Positions 24,864 to 38,862 of a DNA stretch of 64,000 nt are shown piece after piece; positions within the stretch are counted from its first letter, which is position 1; every line of letters begins with the position of its first letter. The position numbers and the translations under genes are program-made. Origin of the DNA: Hofstenia miamia. Its lineage: Eukaryota; Xenacoelomorpha; Acoela; Hofsteniidae. The stretch is from assembly GCA_900660155.1 (NCBI GenBank), contig CABFPE010000905.1:118379-182378 (forward strand), given 5' to 3'. A model generated the notes under the pieces. That model worked only from the letters and a program-made list of their open reading frames with translations, was not told where the DNA came from and made no database searches.

Positions 24864-27800
24864 CTGTATTTATTCAATGCTAAATTGATTTGCTTCCTTG
24901 CATATAGATTTTGTTCTCCAAAATCTATCAAGGTTGATTATCAGGTCAAATATTAATACTCCCGCAGGTTAACCTAGGATTATAGCTTTACGTGGTTGAA
25001 ACCAGCTTCATGATAAGTGTTTTTCTTAAATCCTGTCAATCGCTACGATTTCATTAATTTTTTACCTATTAAGTCTAGAAGCATAATTTATTCATTAAAA
25101 ACACTAACGTATCGATTGATTTTTTAAAATTCTATCATAATTGATTTTCAACAATAAATGAAACTGTCAAACATTATGGAATGGCTTATTGTGCACTTGT
25201 CGATAATTTGTTTTTTAAGTTAATTGACATATTTTTAAAAATAAAACTTTTCTGAGTGTCTGTCATTTAAATTCCAAGTACTCGCAAAACGTTTCATACA
25301 TAAATTGAAAGTTCATTGCACTGTGATACAGAGTTTTATACACAAATTTTTATCAAAAGCAATTTTAGTGGTCTTTATTACTGGTTTGAAGAAGAAATTC
25401 GCTAAAAAATGATCTAGCATTAAATTGATAGAAAGTTGGTAAAAAATTTGTAAAATTTTTGTAATAAAACAGGTTGCAAAGGCAGTTGCAAAAAACGAAT
25501 TAAAATTTGGTTAGTGAAATACCAAAACCTTTGCTAGTTCAGTTTTCAACCCTTAACAAGAATCCTTAACCCCATGTTTATAGCTCTAGATGGGCCAAAT
25601 ATTTGCAAACATATAGTCCCCTGTCTCCAGTCTTAACATCTCAAGTTCTTCAATATGGTTTTTCAATTAATTTTCTGATTGATTCAACTTAAGAAGTTTG
25701 ATTTAATCGGCACAGAATTGTTATATTCCCTTTGAGCATATGTCTAATCTGTGGATTTTTTCTATCAATAAACGTTCATTAATAAACTTACCAATGATTT
25801 CATAAATAATTATTTTCCAAATTTTATTAAAATGTAATATGTTACTAAAATGAAATTTTCAATATAAATACGATGGAAGACTATATTCTAGAGATTATCC
25901 CACATAAATGGTTGATCTTTATTGCCTTTTCCAGTTAAAAACAAGGAATTTGCAAGACACGATCACAATTGTTTAAAAGTCGATTGTTTAAAAGAACGGA
26001 ATATAAATGCAACATTTATTGTCTTTGCAATGGTTTGCATCACCAGGTTGAATATGAAAGAAGTTCATCGGAATCTTTAAAGCCTTTTATAAAATGGCTG
26101 TCACATTTATAATAGAGGCATTTATTGTACGCATCCGATCAATTGTAACTACCAATTCATTTACTTCCAATTAATAAAAATTACGTAAAGCAATTTTCTA
26201 AAATTTTAAATTTTAATTATCTGTTTATTTGTTTAACGTGAAGTCTCTATTATTACAAATTTAAGTTTAATTTTTGGTCAAAGTTAATTTTCAATGTGTC
26301 AGCATTTAATAAAAATTACAAGTTAAGGATTGAAGACCTTGAGGTTAAATGCCGAGAGTAAATTTAATTTTAGCCTCAACTAAACTATTTTACTTCACCA
26401 GATTATAAAGAAGAAATATCAAACATAACTTTTCAAATTAAATACTTAGATTTCGAAAAAAAAATTATATTATATTTGTTCTTTAACCTTAAATAACCTA
26501 CGCATTTTTCAAATTTGTTATTGTTTCTATATAAATTTCTTAGGCGCTAATAACTCACTAAATAATAATGATATATAATATCTGGAAACACCACAGGATA
26601 AAGAATTGTCTCCTCTTTATGTTCATATTTAATTCGTGCTCAAGCGCGAACCGAACCAGACGCACGAAGCCAGAAGTCCCCGTACATCGTACACTGGACG
26701 GGACTTGGATGATATATTAACAGAAAACAAAATAGTTGAAAGTAGTTGTTGCTACCATGAGCAATAGACCTCTTTACCTTTATCGTTATCTAAAGACTAG
26801 GCATGGAAGGAACTTGGATTGAAAAAAGTTTAATTTTAGGAAATTTTATCATATATCATAAACATTACAGGAAAGCACATTTATCCATGGGCAGGGCGCC
26901 AACGATACAACTATTGTTGCGAAACCAAATAAGATAAGAAACCCCATTGGAGGAATTCAAATTATTTCAAAATTATCCTATCACATTACATGCCATAATT
27001 AGTTTAGCAACAAAAGTTGTATCCTTTGCGCAGGGCCATAGATGTATCCAATTCCCAGGGTTCCTAAATTCCCTGCTAGGCTTCGAGAAAATTGTTTGAA
27101 AATGTGGAAAAACCCGATAGCGATTCTAATGGGACAGTAGCCGGTTAACTAATCTGTGGTAAATCAAATAATCTTAACATCTCCCGATCAATTTAACAAA
27201 AACCACGTCTTGTGCTTACTGGAGTAATATCCATAGAGAGCATCACTTAACAGTGTTCCCCAACCATTTAAGTACTGAGTGAAGATTATAGGAATTTCAA
27301 ACAAGGTAACTATACCCACATCCTAGCAAAGGCTTATTTAAAATTGATACCATTCCTATGCTAATTCAATTAACTTGGAGTGATTGATATTAAGGCATGC
27401 TTCCCAAAATCTGAAACGCTCTGTTAAATCAGTAAATTTATTCATCGGGAACTGCATTTCGGACTATTAACTAAGATTACTATCGCCTAGTCTTTGCTGA
27501 TATGACTAAGCATTTGACAACAAAACCATTTATTTCTTACAAATGCAAAAGTTAATATATTTTTTAGTACACAAAGTTGCGAAAGATAATAGGGGAAAAT
27601 ATATTTAAACGCCGTTTTCAGACAGAGCTTTCCAAAATCTACTGCTAATGAATTCGTTTAAAGTTTGTAGCAATTATTTCTACATTTTGGCTTCCTTTCG
27701 TTTCTCAGCCGTGCTTTTGTTATTATGTCCAATTAGAAGGCAAATTAATATTTTACGAAATTCTTTCCCAACTATTTAGTAATAATTTAACTTTGCAATA

Positions 27801-30210
27801 CTATGTCAACATTAATATAAATTCACCATCGTATTTACAACCGCATAGCCTGAAGCAAAACCAGCATTGTTAATAAATAATCTGTTCTCAGTTTATGTTC
27901 TTTGAACCGAAAAATAAAGTGTTAGCTTAGGATTCAAGAAAATGCTTTAACTCGATATAATTATACATTTATGCGAATGTCTGATTCACAGTTCATGCCT
28001 AAGCTAAGACATAGCAAACCAAATCAAGTCCTACTCTAATAAATTTATTAAAACGAAATTATATGGAATTTCAGAAAACATTGCATAATATGCTTAGAGT
28101 GTCCCAATAATTTCATTATATAATGTTGTTTTATTACTAACAAACTAGTTTCTATGTTATTTTTATTTTTGCAGATATGCAATGTAAGTAAAGATAATAC
28201 ATTCTCGTTAGTTATGATATTTATATGCACATTTTAAACTTTGCATACATTTTCAGTGATAGATATTATTACGTATATCTAACTAGCCCAACACTGTTTC
28301 ACAAACTGATAAATTCGAAGGCCCATTTTTCCCATTTGAAGACCCATGATTGTATATTTGTAGAAACTTTTTAGAAGCTTTATGCGAAATTGATTGCGCG
28401 TTATTTCAATGAAATGGGTTAAGAAAAATAAGAGAAAAGTTATCACAACAGATATTATGCTGTATTCCGCAAAACTCCGTGCCACTCAAGTAAGAAAACG
28501 ATTTATGAAGTCTTATACAAAATTTAATGGTCTCATCAATGCGAAGCTTTATATTTTTGAACAGACCTAAACCCGTTCAAAACTTAAAATTTTAAAGCCC
28601 ATCAGGATCCGTATGCATCTGCCTAATGTCTGCAATTGACATTCAAAACATTGTTTCGGAGGAAAATTAATTTTGAAATAAGCAATGCAATATGAAGTGA
28701 AATGCTACAGCAAGGTTAGAATTTGAACCAATTTAATAAGAATGCAATCAGCAGTCGCCATTCAACCTTGAAAACGTTTTGCAGAAATATTATTTTCTAG
28801 ATCTCCAAACCGTAACTATCAGTAAATTAATGGTGCAATACGACAAGAATTTAAGCAGAAAGTTCATGGAATACAATACTATGTAAAAGTAATGGATTGT
28901 TTTACGAATTCCTTTGTGCTGTCGTCTGATTAGGGAAGGAGAAGTTCTCAATTATTCACATTTATATTTTTAACACGAATTCAATATTGATGAGTACATA
29001 TTCTATTGGGAATTTGTCGGCTATTTTTGATGTATGCATTAATTTCCCACAAACTTATATTATTTATTAGACAAGGATATGTCAAAATTCCTGATAGCAG
29101 TTGTTTCTATACTCTACTAATACAATTATATGTGTTTTTATTGTATTAACTGAAAATAACACTTGATAAGCATTCTGAACATTGTCCAATTATATTATTG
29201 CAAGCGTTTTCTAGTCCTAGAGAAAGTTCATTGCGGGAAGCGATGTAGCATTTCAACATTAGTTTCAAAATTCTAACATCCTTGCAAGGAAAAAACATAT
29301 AGTACTGTAATTATTTAATAATGACCGTATTTTTTAATCACTTGACCTAATATATTTATTACTGGCCAAAACGTTAAATTATCTTCGATTATGTCGATGT
29401 TTAGTTGCAAATTTTAAGGTCAATTTGTTTTATGAACATGTTAAATTAATAATTTCGTTTAGGTTATCAAGGTTGTACATATAAATGAATAATACAAGTT
29501 AACTTGTCTTAGGCAAACACTTTGGTTAAACAAGGGCGCCTAGCCAGTTATGAACTTAGGGGGAGCTTTGAAATACAGACTGTCTCAAACTTAGTCTAAG
29601 GATTGTCTCTAATTTTTAAATGATGTAATGGATTTTAACATGACTTCACAAACACCTGCTATAGAGTATGACATCTTATTTGCATTTTGAATTTTTGAAA
29701 TCGGTGACCTTTAACTCTGATTTTTGAAGTAAAAGTGAATTTCTGCTCTGTTTGAACACGAGAAACCGCTTTCTATGTTACAGTTCTTTCAGCTGCGCTA
29801 AAACCACACATTGCTTCCTAGATATCAGTGTCTCCAACACGCAACTGCCATCATTCTTTTCTATCCAACATTGTTTTTCAAGGTTATCTAACTTTGATAA
29901 GATATAATTGTTGTGGAACAAAAAGTGTGCATTTGCTCCAAAGTCATAACAGGAGTTAAAAGTCGCCGATTTAAAAAATCCAAGATGCAAATAAAATGCC
30001 ATAATCTATAGTGGGTGTATGTGAAGTCATATTGAAATCCATTGCATCGTTCAAAAATGATAGATATTTAAAATCTTAAGAGTTGAGAACTCCCATCGCT
30101 AGCTTCTATCAAAACACTAAACATTGTATGGTACCGACCAGATCTGGTCTAGAAACCCTGGTAAGAAAATTGTCACAGAGTCAAAAGGCTAGGATAGAGA
30201 CTTGGCCTTA
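24864..30210. other. AT-rich non-coding stretch
   Basis: No gene is supported. Contains the inverted repeat at 26886-27044. Near 29533 a segment GGGCGCCTAGCCAG...TTAGGGGGAGC resembles a hAT-like left end, but no partner end was found. A segment at 27080-27120 (GAAAATGTGGAAAAACC) may be a trace of repeat A. Confidence 0.5.
26886..27044. repeat. ~160-bp inverted repeat, MITE-like
   Basis: The left arm (26886-26926) contains GCAGGGCGCC and GATACAACTATTGTTGC. The right arm, inverted (27004-27044), contains GCCCTGCGC and GATACAACTTTTGTTGC. Arms are ~40 bp with several mismatches; the loop is ~77 bp. No target duplication was resolved. Confidence 0.6.
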
Positions 30211-30776
30211 TCAACACCCCACAGAAGACTTAAAGCTTCCTACGTTGCCTGTCTCTGCATGCTCTGAAAGGTTGGGGTGACAGGTCTTAATTTGCCATAA
30301 ATGCCAAAATTTACTTTTGTACGACTTGTAACAGCCCTCCGCTATACAGTTCCAGCTATTAGCATCCGCTTCCTTATTGGAGATCTGCGTATGATCATTT
30401 GTGACATGACGATTAAGAGCTTTCTGCTCACGCTCCCTGCACCGTAGGTGTTTCGGCCTGACATGTGTAAACCTTGGAATTGTTGCAAAGACTGTCCCAG
30501 AAAATCTCTTTTGGATCAATTCCGTGTCACCATTGATCAGACCTGACAGTTTGTGAATTGTTTCACTACCTTTATATCCCTAAAGTATGATGTAGACAAC
30601 GTGGAAAAAATTTATAACTACCCCAGAGTAACATCCATTATCCACTGTACATTAAGTACCAACCGCTTTCCCCAGCCAAATTACTTGCCTTGAAATTGAG
30701 TAAAAGGTCTTTTGAAGGTCAATGAAATACACTAGAAGATTTTCTTTCCATAATCTAGCAGCTTTCTGGGATTGTC

Positions 30777-31058
30777 TCAGCACATGTATGGTCTGCAATG
30801 TAGACTTGCCTGAGTTCCTGGGAGCATGCATTTATTACCCAGAAATTGCTCCAGCCTGCTATATAGAATTTTTGCAAATATTTTTCCTCCAACATTCAAT
30901 AGGAAGTCGCTGCGATAATTGTTAGGGTCAGACCTTGAACCCTTTTTATGCAAGAAGTTAACATCTGCATCACACCCTTCCCTTGGACATCTCTCCGTAC
31001 TAAATACTTGTGCAAAGTCTTCTGTAAGGCGTTTGATAGATAAGCGCACTGCCTCCAT
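30777..31058 (-). pseudogene. LINE RT N-terminal block
   Basis: The frame reads GCDADVNFLHKKGSRSDPNN and then GGKIFAKILYSRLEQFLGN. This matches the RT signature xxxVxIxKKGDRSxxxNYRxxSLLxxxGKIxARILxxRL of LINEs. It is open for 93 codons, then drifts out of frame into the FIDLQKTFYSIS block. Non-functional on its own. Confidence 0.75.
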
Positions 31059-31147
31059 ATCTGAAAGCTCCCCCTCGCCCCCCCCCGAAGCCCATTGCGA
31101 CTTGGAGCTTTGTGCGGTTATAATGATAACCGGCTGCTTGAACCTCT

Positions 31148-31385
31148 GCGAAGCTTGGCTGGCAGTTCAACCCCAAGTCTTCAGGTGCGGATAGATCCAG
31201 CTTATCTATGAATGCCTTTATATATATATNNNNNNNNNNNNNNNNNNNNNNNNNNNNNNNNNNNNNNNNNNNNNNNNNNNNNNNNNNNNNNNNNNNNNNN
31301 NNNNNNNNNNNNNNNNGCGAAGCTTGGCTGGCAGTTCAACCCCAAGTCTTCAGGTGCGGATAGATCCAGCTTATCTATGAATGCC

Positions 31386-31389
<4 letters not shown>
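31148..31389. other. Short duplication flanking an 87-N gap (assembly join)
   Basis: The sequence GCGAAGCTTGGCTGGCAGTT and the next ~60 bases (31148-31229) are repeated at 31317-31389, separated by N at 31230-31316. Both copies run into an AT tract. The second AT tract continues to 31420. The likeliest cause is two contigs ending in the same microsatellite that were not merged. Confidence 0.75.
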
Positions 31390-31422
<33 letters not shown>

Positions 31423-31826
31423 CTGGCAGACTCTTCAAGCACTTGCGGGAGATGCTTAATGAACTTCATCAACTTATGCCTGGCTTTATTGTTGGGCAAC
31501 CCATCATGCTTCACTCTGACACTCTTGATGCCGTCCCAGTCGCCACTATCTCCGGCTTCATTAAGGGTATCTAATGCTTCTTAGACTGGGTCTACTCTTG
31601 GAATCAGAAAATTCTAAGGAAGGGTTTTAGTGCATTGTGCAGACAATCAACCGTGTGTTCATAACCTGGTTCCGCTTTAGACAAAAGTTGCCTAAGACTT
31701 GATTCATAAGCTTCCCTTACGAATGTGATTGCAGGAGAGACCACTGAGGTTCTGTGACGGTAGGTTGTTGACAGTTCCACTGCAGCAATCCGTAAGACGC
31801 TTACTGCGCCTTCTGCCTTTTTTGGA

Positions 31827-32018
31827 AAAAGGTAAGAGATCCATGATCAGCATGTCATGGTTCTATACCTCACCAAGCTCTGACGTCCCTAACACTCTTC
31901 ATTACTCTGTCGTTTTTTGGTAAAAGGCAAGAGATCCATGATCAACATGTCATGGTCCGAGTCAAGATCTATACCTCAGCAAGCTCTGACATCCTTAACA
32001 TTTTTCATTACTCTTTTT
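31827..32018. repeat. Imperfect ~95-bp tandem duplication inside the LINE
   Basis: Both units contain GAGATCCATGATCA, CATGTCATGGT, CTATACCTCA, AGCTCTGACGTCC/AGCTCTGACATCC and TTCATTACTCT. The units differ at several positions, so the duplication is old. It repeats the HDMLIMDLLPF endonuclease block. Confidence 0.8.
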
Positions 32019-32263
32019 GAAATTATATAATAGTAGTCCATTAATTCCCGCATACCTGTGTCCGGATGTGTCCAAGAGGTACTGTGCACAAATGTGTGCC
32101 TTAAGAAGGTGTTTGCCAGAGCTAGCTTCTTGACAACCAAGAAGTTTACCAGAGTATCATCGTTCGGTGAATTATGAACTGCTGTGACAAAATTTCCAAT
32201 TACTCCTGGTATGGAGTTCAGGGATTTAATAACTCTGCAGTTGAAAATCCTTAGAGTAAGTTT

Positions 32264-35099
32264 GAGACACCATGCACTTTGTATTCATCACATTACGCTT
32301 ATAACCAGTCAATTAAAGATTTTTTTCTACGTTATACATTCAAAATATTCATCGTATGTTACCACTCTTTTCTGCTGCATTTTGTTTCTCTAATGTGTTC
32401 ATTTGGCAATTTCAAAAAAACGAATTCATGATTATAGCAATGGTAGTAGCTGCAAAAATTAAAATAAAACAAACCACAAATTAAGCAGGTATATTTTTGT
32501 CACGAAATATTTTTGGATTATAAATAAACAGGAACTAATATGATATAATATGAATTCTAAAATTGTACAGATAAAGTATATTATTTGCTTTATATTAAAA
32601 AAATATGTTGATATAAAAATAACATGCTGAAAAACAATAGTACTTTCTAGCGGATTTAGAGATGGGATTCAATACTCATTTTCTCCCCACCCATATCAAC
32701 GTCTTTAAGATTAAGTCAGAACTAAGCTTGAGTCAAAATTTTCCTGCTCCAACTTACATCCAAACTTCCCATTTTCAGTCAATAAAAAATACACAAAACA
32801 TATTTTTCACAAGTATAAACTCTAACCAATAACGAACAGTATGAATAATTTTATAATCATATGTTCATTGGCTGACGGAATAAAAGACTGATAAGCCAAC
32901 TTATCTAAAAACCCGCAAGTGCATTTTGGAATGCATTTAAACACACAATTTTCCTACCTACTTAGAATTAGGGGCTAGCCCGCTTGCGTATAACTTGATG
33001 ACTTAGAGTCAAAATGTTCAAAATTTATCCGGTAGTTGAAGTCATTCAGCAAACTTTTGTTAAATTTAAGTGTTATTGTTTCCATTACTCAACCATTTCT
33101 AATGTTTCTTGCTTGTTTAAACGATATGAGTCAATTTAAAAAAAATGTTAAGTCAAACAAGGGCTTAAGAAGTATAAACAAAGCAGTTTATTATGTACAA
33201 TACTAGTTATAAATCAAAATATTTACTGTCCACTAATAGTAGTAGTAGACGCAATAAAGATTTTTTCAATTAGGTTGACTGTAGTAACGCATAATAAAAG
33301 CGGCGCGGAAGCTTCACTAATAAAAGCAATAACAAAACATCTGGTAGAGCACTTTTACGATTCCTTCTCAATATATATTATGCTGAGATATTTAATCAGG
33401 CAAAATATAGTTGAACGAACTACACATCCCGATATTTTAAATTCTATTTCATTACTTTTTGACATTTCTTTACATGTACTCCCCAATCTCTACTCTTTTG
33501 TTATGGAATCATGACGAAGGCAACCTCTCTATTGCTTTCTTTATATTGCCATTATACCAACGTAGACCCTCTGTTTTATCAGCACTCATGTACTTCTGCT
33601 AGTACCTCATCTTTCCTTAGACATCTCCCCTCATCTTTTCAACTCTTGGTAAATTCTAGAACAATGAATCTCTTATCAATTATCAAATGGTATGAATATG
33701 GCCATTGAATTTTAAATATATTTCTTTTAGTAATATCTCACTGTAAAATATGTAATTCGAAGCTATTCCAGTATAATCATATTTTTTATTTTCTCCTTCT
33801 TCTTAACTTTGTATACACCTCCCCTTAATAATCGAATATCCTTACTGCTGCTCCTCTAGGTTCTACATTAAATTCGTAGATTTTTTATCACCCCATTGTC
33901 TAGTTCTTTCTGCTCATTAGTGAATTTCTATTAAACTTTAATCAGGATATTTTTAGTTGAATTTATCAATAAGAACAAGCTCTCAGACTTTGTGCTTACT
34001 TTTTCCAGAGTCGCCAACCACATTTTATGTAGCTTCTTTGAAGTGCTAGATTGGACTCATCATTGCTTTATACATTGTACGTTTTTTGCGTTACTTACAG
34101 TCTTATTTTTAAATCATTATTAAATGAGCTCGAGAAAATTGGCAAGAGCGCAAGATATTTAAGGAAACGTCGAGATAATCCGAGCCGAACATACTCATAA
34201 TCAAAACTAGCCGAGCCAAGCTTAAATTTTTCGGTTCGTTTTCAAGTCTGATTTGAAGTCATATCACGGAAGCAGCATACGCAATGTAATTTCTACTTGT
34301 ATTAAGCTGAGCTTGCTTTTTCATCAAAATGAAAGCGTTTGGTGTGGTGTTCTAACCCTAACTAATGTCGCCACAGAATTCAATTTGAAGCGTTTTGATG
34401 ATTTCAGGCAAATCACCATAATATCATTCGAGAATAATATGTGAACTGGAAGGTTTTGCTTTAAAAATTGGCAAACTGTTCACTGATTGTTTGCTATTGA
34501 ATATTTTAGGTATTCAAATAAGGTATTGGAAAAATGAGACGACTTAGCAATAGTGCATGCAAATCAGCTGAAATGTAGTTAATCCTATATAACTTAAGAG
34601 CAGTGTGTTGAAAAATCAATGTAAATTTTGAAATACCATAACAGTATCAAATGCGCTTCTTGTACTGCGATCTAATGTAGTTAATTTTGGTCAAGCAAAC
34701 CAGAAAATTGAAGATATGTTTTTGTCAACGATCATAAAATGGGCCGAAAATGGCTAGCTTTTGAATGGGCCAAACGGATTTCAGTTGGGTGTGGGCGTCA
34801 ATGTCCATCTGTTTTAAAGAGATTGCTTCTTTTATCTGTAATTGTCCACCCACAATAAGATATTCGTTTCTGATTGGCCTGACTTTGATTGTGAGTGGAA
34901 ATTGATAATTGCTCTGCTAAAACAAGAAAAAATTCATTTCTCTGCTTATTTGTACTCTTTGTAGTATCTAATTCCTAAAATTATCATCAACTATAATCAT
35001 AATATGTTGATAGAGCTTAAGTAGTTGAGTTTTTAATGGTATTACCGCCCTATTAATTTTATCATGCCCAAAACCAAAAATCATAATTTCGCATTGTTA
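32264..35099. other. AT-rich stretch with one hAT-like end
   Basis: 34130-34250 carries the GAGCTCGAG, CCGAGCCGAAC and GCCGAGCCAAGC motifs and ends TTCAAGTCTG at 34250. This matches the CAGACTTG terminus of the MITE at 54679-55014. The partner end is not convincing. No gene is supported elsewhere. Confidence 0.45.
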
Positions 35100-35978
35100 T
35101 TATGAATTGAGAATTGAAGCTGTTTCAAACAACAAGATAAAACTTACTTCAAAATTGCCGCTAGGTTGATGAAAACAAAAATAGTACAAACAATTGCAAA
35201 TTAAAGAACAAACCCAAAAGGTATATTGCAAGACGTTAAAAAATTGCAATACAATGTATCCAAAACCGTGATAGAAAAATTCATTTTTTCAAGCTAAATT
35301 TGAGATTTAGATATACATTTTGAGTCTTACTTTTCATTGAAATTGAATACTAGCTTGGATTACAAACTTTAATTGCATAAAAGCAATATTAAATTTTGTG
35401 AATACCTTTTTATTGCTATGTCAAAGGCATGGTCTATAAAAAATTTTGTACTAGTTATAATAATAATCAAGAACCTTCTGAAAACTAAGTTGATCTTGGC
35501 ATTGCAAGTTGCTTTATTACATCTTACATGAGAACTTTATAATTATATTAGTAAATTTTGACAGTGTTTGCAGCAACTAAGGGGTTCCATTTGCCTATCT
35601 GTGCTTCTTCTGCTTTTCCATTTGCAAGCTTATACATGCAAATGTTTTGGTTGCCTTGCAATTTTATCTTTATGTGATGTCTAACAAGAACCGCATTTTA
35701 AGGTCTGAAATATTCGTCACCAATTTTATAATTTCCTGGAATGAATGTATAAACAATGAAATTCAAATACAAAATTGAATTATTAATAAATTGAAATTAT
35801 TAACACACTTAAAGTGGCATTCAATGTAAAAATGTGCGTAATGAATAAAATGTACAATATTCACCATTTCAAAAAAATTTTTGGATCCAAAACAGATCCG
35901 AAATTTTCTTAAAATGTAGATCCGATTCGATCCGATCCGATCCGAAGCGATCCGAGATATGATCAAATCCCACCTCTG
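35100..35978 (-). repeat. Repeat B, copy 1 (hAT-like CAGAGGTGGG end)
   Basis: Read on the minus strand it starts CAGAGGTGGGATTTGATC at 35978, then has a GGATCGGATCGGATCG cluster. It continues with AAATTGGTGACGAAT, GCAACCAAAACATTTG, CAACTTAGTTTTCAGAAGG and TTTTTCTATCACGG. The same order is found at 57453-58880 on the plus strand. The CAGAGGTGGG terminus and subterminal GGATC repeats suggest a hAT-type element; the other terminus is not identified. No open coding region. Confidence 0.7.
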
Positions 35979-38823
35979 AATTTATAAGTTAAATCGCAAA
36001 TTATGATCCTAATTTCCTTGTGATTTCAAAGTTTGATTGCGTTTGTATTAAAAAAATTTCTTCCCATAGACAAAGGAGGAAGAGTAGCCAGCGCCTCTTA
36101 CACTTACTACCTGCAAGGGAATGTCATTAATTTTACCTAAATAATTGAAGACCATAGATGTTAGTCTAAACTCCCATGCAGATGTAATCCTTGTAATTTA
36201 ATCGAAATTGTATCTATTATAAAACATTCAATTTAGATGCAATTTGTGTGTATATTTTATTAAATATAATAATGCAAAATACTTGAGTATGGCGAATTGT
36301 GCTCAGTGTGAATTGGTTTCCTGCCGCTTCCTTAAGCAAAAAGCTAAAATTTTGTTGAAACTTAGTAAGATATTACTTTATAAACAATTGCTTAATAAAA
36401 TAATTTGAACATTAGAATATTAATACTGTTGTGCGGATGCAGTGAAATGGAACAAAATATAATGAAAAAATATTTAATATTGATGTTAAAACACTTAGTG
36501 CTAATTAGTGGAATTACTTTTTCTTAAGTTATACATTCATCTAAATCAAAAATAGGAAATTAATGCAAATAAATTTACTATGCTACTTGGGACAAAAATG
36601 CTTCATCTATTGAAATAAAAAACTATGGGTGAAAATGTATTCAATTGCATATAAAGAGGCCGATCACCTATCACTGTTTCATAACAAATCACTCTATGAA
36701 TTTGAATTAGGTACATTGAGTTTAAACAACTATTATTTTTTATAAATTTAATGTCGGTAGATATTCATTTTTTCCAAATTCTGCAGGAAAATTGCTATAT
36801 TAATTTATAAAGGAATACGATGGATAATTTGAACAAACGACATTGGCGTGTATTTTTGAAATCTTAAAATAGAACTGTTTTAAATAGTACCAATTTTGAA
36901 AAAAATCTGCTCAAGCAAAATTAACTGAATTTCAAAAAATTATAATTCTAAAAATTTAAATATTATATTACATTAATCAATCTTGAAGAGTTTTATATCT
37001 ATTTTATCCTTTCCATAAAAAGTTATTTAGGAAGGTTTGATTAAATTATATATGAAGAACCAAAAAATCTTAACCCCAACGCGATACCATATGCAGGCCT
37101 AGTAGCCGAAAATTTGGGATAGCTTAATAGCACGGACCATTATACTTGCTCGTTTACAATTCGTTTTGGCCTCAACTAAATATTCATATTTATTGCAATT
37201 GTATTCTGAGCCTTGAGAATAACAAATCCAATTTTATCCCAGTCTGAGGAGTTTGTTTTGGTTGAGTTTACCTATTAATAGGTCTACTAATAATGAACTA
37301 TGCAGTATAAAGCTGAAGTTTGGTTTATGATGCAGTTTTAATATCTAGCTTATGCTAAATGGAATGTGCACAACATGGACTAAAATTTGTTCTTACAAAA
37401 TAAAATGGTGTAATTCTTCAGTAGTGACAGTGTTTTGGTTTTGAATAATTGAAGTTCTGACAATTCAATTCGATTCTTGGCAACAGCGCCAGCAATATAC
37501 TTGAATTTAAATTCTACCTCTTTCCTTATTATTAATTCATGTTTCTTAATAAATAAGTATAAAACTGAATTCGTACAATTGCCTAGTTTGCTTACATTTC
37601 ATTGTAATTTTTGATCCTGTCAGAAATTTGATATTTTCATTTAAAAGATAATAGAGTGAAAATTTTTTTAATTTAGCAAAGTCTACCATGGCTATTATCG
37701 AATTTCATGTTTTTATTGGCATTTGCCATCCTTTTGTAGGTATTTAAAAAAATTGTGTGCTCTTAAATTTTTATAAAACTGTAAACAAATTTTAATTAAA
37801 TATTTGTATTACTTTAAGTGTCAAATTTACATAATTAATTGTATTGAAATGATATATTCCTTGTCATTTCCTTTAAAACGGGTTGTGTTTTGCCCATGAT
37901 TTTCAAATGTAAATTTGTTCATTTATTTGCAGCTATATCTATACTTTCATTTATGATTAGAATGTTTCGAGATAAAAATACTGAAGTATATTATTACATT
38001 TCCTAGACTTAATTTAGTTAAGCTCTATCTATTAATTTGTATTTAAATTTATAACATTTACAATTAATTGATACACTTAGTAGGTAAATGTTTGGATTTT
38101 TCATTAATATTAAGCTATCTGCTATAATGATAATTGATGAAGAAATAACCTTAATATTTGTTTATATTTTATGAATAATTTCATTTTTGTGATGTAATTT
38201 AATAATTTCTTAAATATATTCATAATATATTTTTCCTTGGTATTGGAATCAAATGAATGACAAGCATATTAGCATATTATGAGAAACTGTATTATGTTCT
38301 TTATAATGACCTACGCCCAAGGTAAGCATATTTGAATGAAATATTAAAAAATATATATGAAGAATTTTAAAAAAATTATTGAAGTTATATTATATAAGTC
38401 AATATAGTTGTTGCTGTTCTGCTTAAACACCAATGATTAATCAACTCTTGGCTGAAATGACTTAGGTTAATAAACTATGAAATACGTAAAACCATTTGAT
38501 TTGTGCCAAATTATTAATAATCATATCAACTAATTTTTCAAAGATTATAATTTGTTGTCATTCTACATCCTCTTATTGATTTATTGCACTTAATTATTCT
38601 AAAAATATAATTTAATAAGCATCTGTATAGTTTAATTTTAGAATATACTAATCAATTGAAATCATTTCCATTCCACGTAAATCCTCTATTTGTATCGTAA
38701 GATAGATTTTTATGTATATAGAGCATCATAGTGAAATAATATTTAGTTAATGTATATTTAGTCACCATCAATATATTTGTTAGATAACTAATACAATTTA
38801 ATATTAGCATTTCTATAACGAAG

Positions 38824-38862
<39 letters not shown>

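Larger units (their letters stand above)
30211..32263 (-). mobile_element. Decayed LINE with endonuclease, RT and C-terminal zinc finger
   Basis: Minus-strand blocks appear in the usual LINE order. Near 32200-32035, LVVKKLALANTFLRHTFVHS and TSWTHPDTGMRELMDYY match an APE-type endonuclease. SDHDMLIMDLLPF, the endonuclease C-terminal His block, follows near 31955. The RT N-terminal block (GKIFAKILYSRLEQFLGN) lies near 30850, and AARLWKENLLVYFIDLQKTF near 30740. A zinc-finger-like tail, CIAEGCYKSYKSKF...CH, ends near 30285. The frames are broken many times and part of the RT palm is missing. An N run and a tandem duplication fall inside. By pattern it is an RTE/CR1-like LINE; the clade is not settled. 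Confidence 0.7.

Noticed and set aside
33275-33708. Two plus-strand frames of 79 and 65 codons
   Set aside because: No motif, no homology recognised, and lengths expected by chance in this much sequence.
33984-34250. A full hAT MITE from CAGACTTTG to CAAGTCTG
   Set aside because: The left end matches for only about 8 bases and the flanks CAAGCTCT and ATTTGAAG do not form a duplication; only the right end is kept.
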